The notes under the pieces: model-generated
Seen by the model: only the letters and a program-made list of their open reading frames with translations
What the model was told of the DNA's origin: nothing
Databases searched by the model: none
Source: Castanea sativa
Lineage: Eukaryota > Streptophyta > Magnoliopsida > Fagales > Fagaceae
DNA length: 64,000 bases
Direction: 5' to 3'
Assembly (NCBI RefSeq): GCF_040712315.1
Contig: NC_134015.1
Span: 16,803,614 to 16,867,613 of the forward strand
In this document: positions 57,157 to 64,000 of the stretch, piece by piece
Position numbering within the stretch: the stretch's first letter is position 1
How the letters are laid out: the number at the start of each line of letters is the position of its first letter
Made by a program: the position numbers and the translations under genes

Positions 57157-58195
57157 GGTGTTGTGCTGCCCCCGTTAAGTAGGAATTTAATAATAAATTT
57201 TTTTACATGTGAAGCCACTTTTATTGAGGAAAGAAAAACCATTCAATTTCTTATTTATAAGACAAAAATACAATTCTTTATCTTTTAACTTTCCTCACCT
57301 TTTACGCTCAAAACCAGTTTAGCCTCGTTAAAAATTCCAAACCAGAACAAACAACAGTTTCAAACCTCTCAAAAAACAACAAAATCACACTCTTTTACAA
57401 AAATAAGAACAATTGATCTGAAATTAAAAACTTCATATGAGTTTTGGGTGTGAATGAGGGAGGAGATAGACTGTATAAAACTAAACCTGACGAAATGCTT
57501 GCTAAGCGGCCATCAGCTTCGGTGAGTCTGACTAGGCTGAAACGAAGCTTTCCGCAAGCAAATCAACTTCGTCCAAATTTCCACTATAAATTGAGTTCCA
57601 TGACAGCGCCACGATGGCGAATGTGAGTGGGAAGTTGGTTTGGTTCTCTATGAACATGAGGGAAAGGGAAACAGAAATAAGAGGAAAAAGACTGAAGATT
57701 TGTTGGGGGAAAATTTGGGTGGGTTCAAAGTTCAAAAAGCTCCCTGGATCCCACCGGAAGGAAAGAAATAGGAAAAAAAAAAGGTGCCATCTAGATCTAT
57801 AGCAGTGAAGGAGAAGGGAAGGAAAAAAAAAAAAAATCAAAGATAAGAATAAACATCGAAGCCAAATGATGGGAAAGAAATCACAAGGAAAAAATGCTAT
57901 GGTAAAAATTGTTGAGAGGGTATTTAAGTAAAATAATGCAACATTTGATGTTCCATATGCTACCAGACACATATCATACAAGTGTTGACGTTATTCTCCA
58001 TTTCCCCCATTAAAGTAGGGCTATTTCAGTAATAGCATGCAAACTAAACAAGTACCAATGCAAACTTAATGGGTGTTATACAACAATTGTTAACAAAATC
58101 CATAAAACAATGTCCTCAAACTTATCTAAACTAGACCAAGCGTGTAACAAGTTAACGTATCAATATTAAATATTTGTTGGATTATGAATATAATT
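57157..58195. other. Intergenic with unassigned GC-richer block
   Basis: About 57440-57790 is GC-richer and open on both strands (the longer frame is minus, 57981-57532), but no domain is recognisable. It may be captured gene sequence. Confidence 0.35.
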
Positions 58196-58207
58196 AGCCA
58201 TCATAAT

Positions 58208-58496
58208 ACCATCGAGGTGGTGTGGTCTAGTGGTTTGGGGTTATGTACAAGAGTGTGCACTGAGTGTGAGGTTCCAGGTTCGAGTCTGAATATCAACGTG
58301 CTTGGGTAACCTCCCTCAGTAGCTCAAAATTCGCTAGTGCTCCTCGTGGGGCTAGGAAACTATGGCTCACCGTGGTCCCCTATACCTTAGCAGGGTTCCA
58401 GACCTAGCAGGTAGGGTGCTACTATGGTTATGCCTAGGTAGGATTGTCGCATTGACCACCCCCTACCTATTTTTCGTTCATATAAAAAAAAAAATC
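58208..58496 (+). mobile_element. tRNA-derived SINE with 12-bp target duplications
   Basis: The left end looks like a tRNA: A-box-like TGGTCTAGTGG near 58219 and B-box GGTTCGAGTCT near 58276 are at tRNA-like spacing. A body of unrelated sequence follows, ending in an A-rich tail. Perfect target duplications AGCCATCATAAT flank it at 58196-58207 and 58497-58508. It is a retroposon copied by LINE machinery, not a tRNA gene. Confidence 0.88.
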
Positions 58497-58658
58497 AGCC
58501 ATCATAATGAATGATTCGCAAAAACAAATAAAAATAAAAAACACTAGGAAAAAGACTATGCAAATGGACCTACTTCTAAATAAAGATTGTCTATATGAGA
58601 AGGAACCTTTTATTAAGATAAAAAGGAGGATGATATACAAAAGATGCTTCTTTCATAA

Positions 58659-59682
58659 GAGCATTCGCATTAATCTCACTAAAAATTTCTATTTATTTTA
58701 GCATAAAAATTTACACTTCCTATTTTACATGATTACTTTTTAGAACATTTCACATCATTATTTATTTCACACTATATCTTATTGAAATAATATTTTTTTA
58801 TATATTCCAAAATCATCTCTCTCTCTCTCTCTCTCTCTTCAACCAAAAACTACATCTCTCTGTCTCTCTCTCTTTCTGAAATCACTCTTCCTCCTTTCCA
58901 AAACTCTCTCTCTCTTCTCCACGACTAGTCTCTTCTTCCTTTCCAAACCCAAGGTTCTCTCTATTTCCTTCTCCACAACTAATCTCTTTTTCCTTTCCAA
59001 ACCCAAGGCTTCTCTCTTTTCTCCTTCAGAAGGACCACAACTAGTCTCTTCTTCCTTTCCATTCCAAAGACTCTTTCTCTCCTCCTTCATAACCAATTCA
59101 CTCATTGAACAGATCCTCCACAACCAGTCGATGATCTTGGGTTCTCTCACGCACCGACGAGCCTGCATAATTACTGTTCTTGCTCATGGTGGTCCAATTG
59201 ACGTCCTACCCAGCCATCATAGACCAACTCAAAACCCATCAACAACTAGATCCACAAAAACCCAAGAACCCGATTGACCAATAGGACTGATTTGTGACCT
59301 TAGGCGATGATTCCAGATCCTCCCAACACAATGATGAGCCCATATCATCACCATCTCACTTGTGGCTGTCAACAAGTGTATTAGTGGAAAAAAAGGAAGA
59401 AAGGAGAGAGAGAGTGTGTGAGATAGAGAGAGAAAGAAAGAAAGAGGAGAAAGAGTGAAGGGAAGAGAGAGAGAGAGAGAGAGAGAGCAATTCTGACGTG
59501 GGATGGTAAAAGAAGAAAATAATAAAATGTAAAGCTAGTAAGCTACAATAGTTGGGTAAATATACATAAACATAGCAATTTTGTAAAGTTGTACACTGTT
59601 ACAATCACTAATGTATGTTTTGCTTCTAAAATGTATAAATTTTACATTTTTTTCTATTGTATACCAACTAATGTGAGTGCTC
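58659..59682. mobile_element. PIF/Harbinger-like element 2
   Basis: Ends are GAGCATTCGCATTA and TAATGTGAGTGCTC, 12 of 14 complementary. TAA flanks both sides (58656-58658 and 59683-59685). Layout matches element 1: AT-rich end, (CT)n block near 58820-58920, a more complex middle, then (GA)n near 59405-59490. Non-autonomous. Confidence 0.7.
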
Positions 59683-59685
59683 TAA

Positions 59686-60627
59686 CAATATTTTTAAGCA
59701 TGGGAGGAGCTGAACTTTAGTCAAACCATGATGTTCTAACGATGAAGAAACCCTCAAGTTTAACACCACATTTTTGCAATCTAATGTGGAACACAACAAA
59801 CACATTAAGTATGGGTTCAAGTTATATCTAATGTTATGTTACATCACTTAATACTTTTTATTAGATGAGCATTTTAAAAAATCCACATTGGATTAGAATT
59901 TCTTTTTATACTCTACATGCATGCAAAATTTCAAGATGATCTAAGATCGATAACTATGTTATCTATCAAACGTTTAAATTGCAAGTTCTTTTTTAATATT
60001 TAAAATTGTGTATAAAATATGAGTTTTTAGATCAAATATTAAACAGTACCCGACTAACACGAAAATTAGTATACATGTTAAGAAAATAGTAAATATGTAA
60101 TCTAATAATAATATTTTTGAAATATTAATTTAATAAAGAATTATTAAGTGGTATAAATATAGTATTGCTTACAATTACATTAATTATAACCTGAACCAAA
60201 CCTTATGTATACCAAAGCCTTCTAGTACTTATTTCATGTCTCCCCAAAGTCTCCATGCTCTTGTCCACTCACCAAACACGCCTAAGCCTTGCCAATTCAA
60301 TTTTCATCTCTTTTTACTTTACTTTTAGGAGAATGTTAACCAACACCGCTTGGTACTGGTTAAGTGCAAAAAAAACAAAAATTTTGTTAGAAAAAGTAAA
60401 AAAAAATCTCAAATATTACCTATAAAACTGAAAAATTGATATAAATTAAAAAAAGACAAAAATTGTATTAGAAAAAAGTAAAAAAATTTGTGCTTAATGG
60501 GCACCGTGCGGTTACCATTAACACAACCCTAAAAGTCAAGTCACTGTACTCGTGTAGAAACTAGAAATCCTAGGGATGCTAGCTGCAAGGCGTGCATTGC
60601 AATTTGTCCAGGAACTCGGTTTTGTTT
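59686..60627. other. Intergenic, no gene recognised
   Basis: AT-rich sequence between the Harbinger-like and the hAT elements. A near-repeat of AAAAATT(T/G)(T/G)TTAGAAAAAGTA lies at about 60380 and 60455. Confidence 0.4.
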
Positions 60628-60635
60628 AATCCAGC

Positions 60636-63623
60636 CAGGGCTGGTTGAAGCTATAGGTGGTTTAGGCCCCCGCCTAAGGCCCCTACTTGTAACAGGGGCC
60701 CCAAAATAATAATATATTATATAATATTAGTTTTTCATCTGAAAAAAAAGCCTGTTTCTCACAAACCAAAAAGACTGAAGTGACATGAAGAGTAATCGTA
60801 TCACCACACCATCACCAAATCTTTAGCTTGCAGTTCTCATCTGAAGAAAAAAAAAAAGTCCCGTTTCTTTGAAGTGACGTGAAAGGCAAGCTAATCCTAT
60901 CACTAAATCTTTAGCTTGCAGGAGAAAAGATTACAAAAGATAGCTTGCAGAAGAAAAGATTACAAAAGGCAAAAAATTGAAAGAAGATACAAATAAGAAA
61001 AGGCAGAAAAAAATACTCTTCACTTTCTGACTCTCTCCGTCTTCATTCATTCTAAAAAAAAAAACCCTTGACTTACTCATCAATTGGTGTTGACAACAGA
61101 TTTGGTGTGTTCACAGATCTTCATTTCAGGTTCGTTTATTGTTTTCTTTTCCTTTGCCTCTTTGTCTCTTTCGTCTTCTTCATGGTTTGCTGTTGGGTGT
61201 TTGGTTTTTTTTTTTTTTTTTTTTGAAGAGGAGTTTGCTGCTGCTGCCACCTGCCTGCTGGGTTTTGTTTGAAGAGGAGTTTGCTGCTTTTTTTTTTTTT
61301 TTTTGGTTTGTTCTCTTAAGTTTAGATTTCTCTAGAATGCTATAGATTCCGAGTAGTCATTGGTCAGTGGGCCCACTTAATAGTTAAAGGCTTTTAGTCT
61401 TTAGATTTCTCTAGAACTCTTCTCTTACATGTTTTGTTTTGTTTTGTTTTTTTTTTTTTTTTTTTTTTTAAGAAATCAGATTTAGTGGGCTGGTCTTAGC
61501 TTAGTGGTTCAAGTTGACTCTTGCTTAAAAAAAAAGGGTTTACTGCTACACAACAAAAAAGTATTGACAACAAAATTATAAATTTAGAATAAATTACTTT
61601 GTATTAATATTAATTTTAATTTTTTGTGCAGGTTTAAAGTATAAAGTGATCATATTAAGTAAAGCTACAATTGTGCTTTTGATAAACCAGGTTCTATTGT
61701 TTTATACATTAAGTTTATATTATTCTAGTTAAATTGTAATTTTTTTTTTTATAAATTGTGTTTCATTTATTCATAAATAGTTTTTAATTACAAATGTCTA
61801 CTAGAAAATATCTATCTGGATATGAAAAACTAAAAAAAAAAAAAGGCAAAGAGAAGAACTAATTGAATCTCAAAAAGGAGCTATGGACAAATTTATTACT
61901 AGTAAAAAAACAAAATCTTGCAGAAAATTTGAGTGAAGGTTTCATAAAAGAACAAGAAATTCATCAAAAAGAGTTAGAAGATAATGAAAATATACAACAA
62001 AATGATAATAACGAAGGTGGTCATGATAATGTTCAAAAATGTAATGTCACCATTCTTGATAATGATGCTCAAAATAATTTAGAGGAGAGAGAAAATATTA
62101 ATGATCAACCTAACTATATTCCTACAACTATTTTTGGTCCAAGTCAATGGAAAACTATTGATATAAAATTGAGAGATTTGTTAGTAGAAAATGGTCCAAT
62201 AAGAGTTGATGATCTAAACTTTCCTATAGATAAGAACTCTAGACATTTTTCTACTACGCATTATATTCGAAAATTGCCAAATGGGGAGAAACATGATAGA
62301 AAATGGTTAGTGTATTCAAAAGACCTAGATAAAGTATTTTGTTTTTGTTGCAAGTTGTTTAATTCAAAATCTAATACAAATCAACTAGCTAATGGAGGAA
62401 CTAAGGATTGGAAAAATATTAGTTCTATTCTTAAAAATCACGAAACAACCAATGAGCATATTACTAATATGAATACTTGGATTGATTTTGAACTAAGATT
62501 ATTGAAGAATAAAACAATTGATAGAAATGTCCAAGAACAAATTAAGAAAGAGAAAGATCATTGGAAAAAAGTGTTATTAAGAATAATAGTGGTGGTAAAA
62601 AATCTTGGTAAAAATAATTTGGCATTCCGAGGAAAAAACGAAAAGATCTATCAAGAAAATAACGGAAATTTTTTAAGTATAATTGAAATGATTGCAGAAT
62701 TTGATCCAATAATGCAAGAACATGTTCAACGTATTCAACATGGTGCAATCCATAATCATTATCTTGGACATAATATACAAAATGAAGTGATACAATTATT
62801 AGCAAATGAAATTAAAAGTAAAATTATAAAAAAGATTAAAGAAGCAAAATACTTTTCAATTATACTTGATTGTACCCCCGATGTGAGTCATCAAGAGCCT
62901 ATATTTCGTGAAAAACGTATAATTTGTAGGAAGAAACAGTTTGATGAGAATGTCAATGATGAGACAACACAATCCGCTGAAGAATATTTTAGAATTAATT
63001 ATTTTTTATATATAGTAGACCAAGCTATTTCTTCAATTGAAAGTAGGTTTGAACAATTTCAAATATATGAAAATATTTTTGGTTTTTTATTTAATTTTGA
63101 AAAACTAAAATCACTAGATGATGATAGTTTGAAAAACAATTGTCTTAATCTTGAATGTTCTCTCACACATGAAACTTATTTCGATATTCATGGCTTAGAT
63201 TTATATTCAGAACTAAAAATTTTAAGAGAAGTTTTGCAAACAAATGAAAACTCTCCAATTAATGTACTAAATTAAATAAAGAGGTTAGAATCTTTTCCAA
63301 ATGCCTGTATTGCTTACAGAATATTACTAATTATACCTGTTACAGTTGCTTCTGTAGAAAGAAGTTTTTCAAAATTAAAATTAATAAAATCCTATTTAAG
63401 ATCAACTATGTCACAAGAAAGATTAAGTGGATTAGCCATATTATCAATTGAAAAGGAAATGTTAGCGGAACTTGAATGTAAAAATTTAATTAGTAATTTT
63501 GCCTCTCAAAAAGCAAGAAAAATAAATTTTAATTGAAAAAAATATAAATATATAATTACATATAATAAAAGGCCCCGTATAAAACTCTCGCCTAGGGCTC
63601 CCAAATTCGTTGAGCCAAAACTG
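60636..63623 (+). mobile_element. Degenerate hAT transposon with TTF-zinc-finger type transposase
   Basis: The element is bounded by 8-bp target duplications AATCCAGC (60628-60635) and AGTCCAGC (63624-63631), 7 of 8 identical. The ends are inverted: CAGGGCTGGTTGAAG on the left and, read inward from the right, CAGTTTTGGCTCAAC, 9 of 15 matching including the leading CAG. Both sub-ends carry the CGCCTA/AGGCCCC blocks typical of this plant hAT group. Eight-base duplications and the transposase type both say hAT. The left 1.1 kb is noncoding with poly(T) tracts; the right part holds a broken transposase. Confidence 0.8.
61794..63536 (+). pseudogene. hAT transposase pseudogene (TTF zinc finger, DUF4371, hAT dimerisation)
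   Basis: The longest open frame is 61863-63275. Domains run in order: a TTF-type zinc finger (about residues 125-215 of that frame, with the CFCC cluster at 160-163 and a later His), then the DUF4371-like region ([10 protein letters not shown] to [15 protein letters not shown], about 225-350), then a C-terminal spacer. In the same frame, after a TAA at 63273-63275, the hAT C-terminal dimerisation motif continues (PVTVASVERSFSKLKL, RSTMSQERLSGLAILSIE) to TGA at 63534-63536. Breaks seen: the ATG at 61794 (MSTRKYLSGYEKL) runs into a stop after an A13 tract, a second frameshift lies near 61900-61910, most of the catalytic middle after LDCTPD appears deleted, and there is the in-frame TAA. Related full proteins are annotated as ZMYM1-like and run about 700-800 aa. 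No active enzyme is expected. Confidence 0.85.
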
Positions 63624-63631
63624 AGTCCAGC

Positions 63632-64000
63632 TTTAAAGGAGATTCCGAGACAATCATCAAGGTTTACAAAAAGGGGATATTCATATGCTTCTATCTTCTT
63701 TTGGTCACTTAACTAGAGACAATATTTATTTTGTCAGCTCATTGTGGAGTTTTTCCTTTTCTCATTTGTTAAGCAAGATAATGCAGTTGTTCACACCTTA
63801 GCTTAAATAGAATATTTTTGCCGTTGTTTGTTTGGAGGGAATCTGTTTTACAAAACTTAGATGATTTTTTTCAATTTGTTTTTTACCAAAACCAGTCTTA
63901 ATCATTTATTTTTTATTTTTAATAAACCAGCCACCGCCCCAGCCCAGCCCCTAAGTTATAGGCTTTAAAGCCTAGAATTGTACATTATTGAACTTAGTAA
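63632..64000. other. Window end, no gene recognised
   Basis: AT-rich with one CCACCGCCCCAGCCCAGCCCC stretch near 63932. Nothing else was identified. Confidence 0.4.

Noticed and set aside
57532..57981. Minus-strand 149-residue frame rich in Phe, Leu and Ser
   Set aside because: It is a reverse reading of GA/A-rich DNA; the apparent membrane segments come from composition.
58208..58300. tRNA gene
   Set aside because: A and B boxes are present, but there is no cloverleaf, and the poly(A) tail and 12-bp target duplications mark a SINE.
58839..59168. Minus-strand Glu/Arg/Lys-rich frame of 109 aa
   Set aside because: It is translation of CT/GA repeats inside a Harbinger-like element.

Overview
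The window is a piece of a eudicot nuclear chromosome, probably from a woody plant. It is strongly AT-rich, its genes carry GT-AG introns, promoters hold plant motifs, and intergenic space is packed with plant-type transposon debris. The species cannot be fixed from the sequence; the protein sequences look rosid-like, which is an impression and not a test.

Three protein-coding genes look intact. (1) Minus strand, 5730 to 3177: a WVD2-like TPX2-domain microtubule protein of 387 aa in six coding exons, with a GA-rich leader near 7.6 kb. (2) Plus strand, 35045-37098: a short Alba-family nucleic-acid-binding protein of 181 aa in five exons, ending in an unusual Thr/Ala-rich tail that looks like an expanded triplet repeat. 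(3) Plus strand, 43243-49440: a three-KH-domain RNA-binding protein of the FLK (FLOWERING LOCUS K) type, 470 aa in six coding exons after a noncoding leader exon. One FLK intron appears to use a GC donor.

The rest is repeat-rich. 1.57-2.29 kb is a 20-21 bp minisatellite. 9.6-15.2 kb is a nested mosaic: a SINE with an 18-bp target duplication, a fold-back MITE with 8-bp duplications inside a Helitron-like unit, several more such units, and a ~920-bp hAT-like element whose second copy lies inverted at 56.2-57.2 kb. 17.3-18.2 kb is a ~525-bp tandem duplication. 26.8-27.8 kb is a non-autonomous hAT-like element. 51.5-52.7 and 58.7-59.7 kb are two PIF/Harbinger-like elements with TTA/TAA duplications. 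54.2-55.1 kb is a Pack-MULE-like element carrying the start of a ubiquitin-fold (MUB) gene. 58.2-58.5 kb is a tRNA-derived SINE. 60.6-63.6 kb is a broken hAT transposon with a TTF/DUF4371-type transposase pseudogene.

The most unusual signal is a set of tiny poly(A) or poly(T) inserts (11-32 bp), each precisely flanked by 8-19 bp direct repeats, scattered through the window. They look like extreme 5'-truncated retrotransposition events. One longer case (179 bp, 16-bp duplication) resembles a LINE 3' end and shares the CTC-A(n) terminus with several of the tiny ones.

The three genes do not form an operon or an obvious pathway. They are ordinary neighbouring plant genes separated by transposon-filled DNA.
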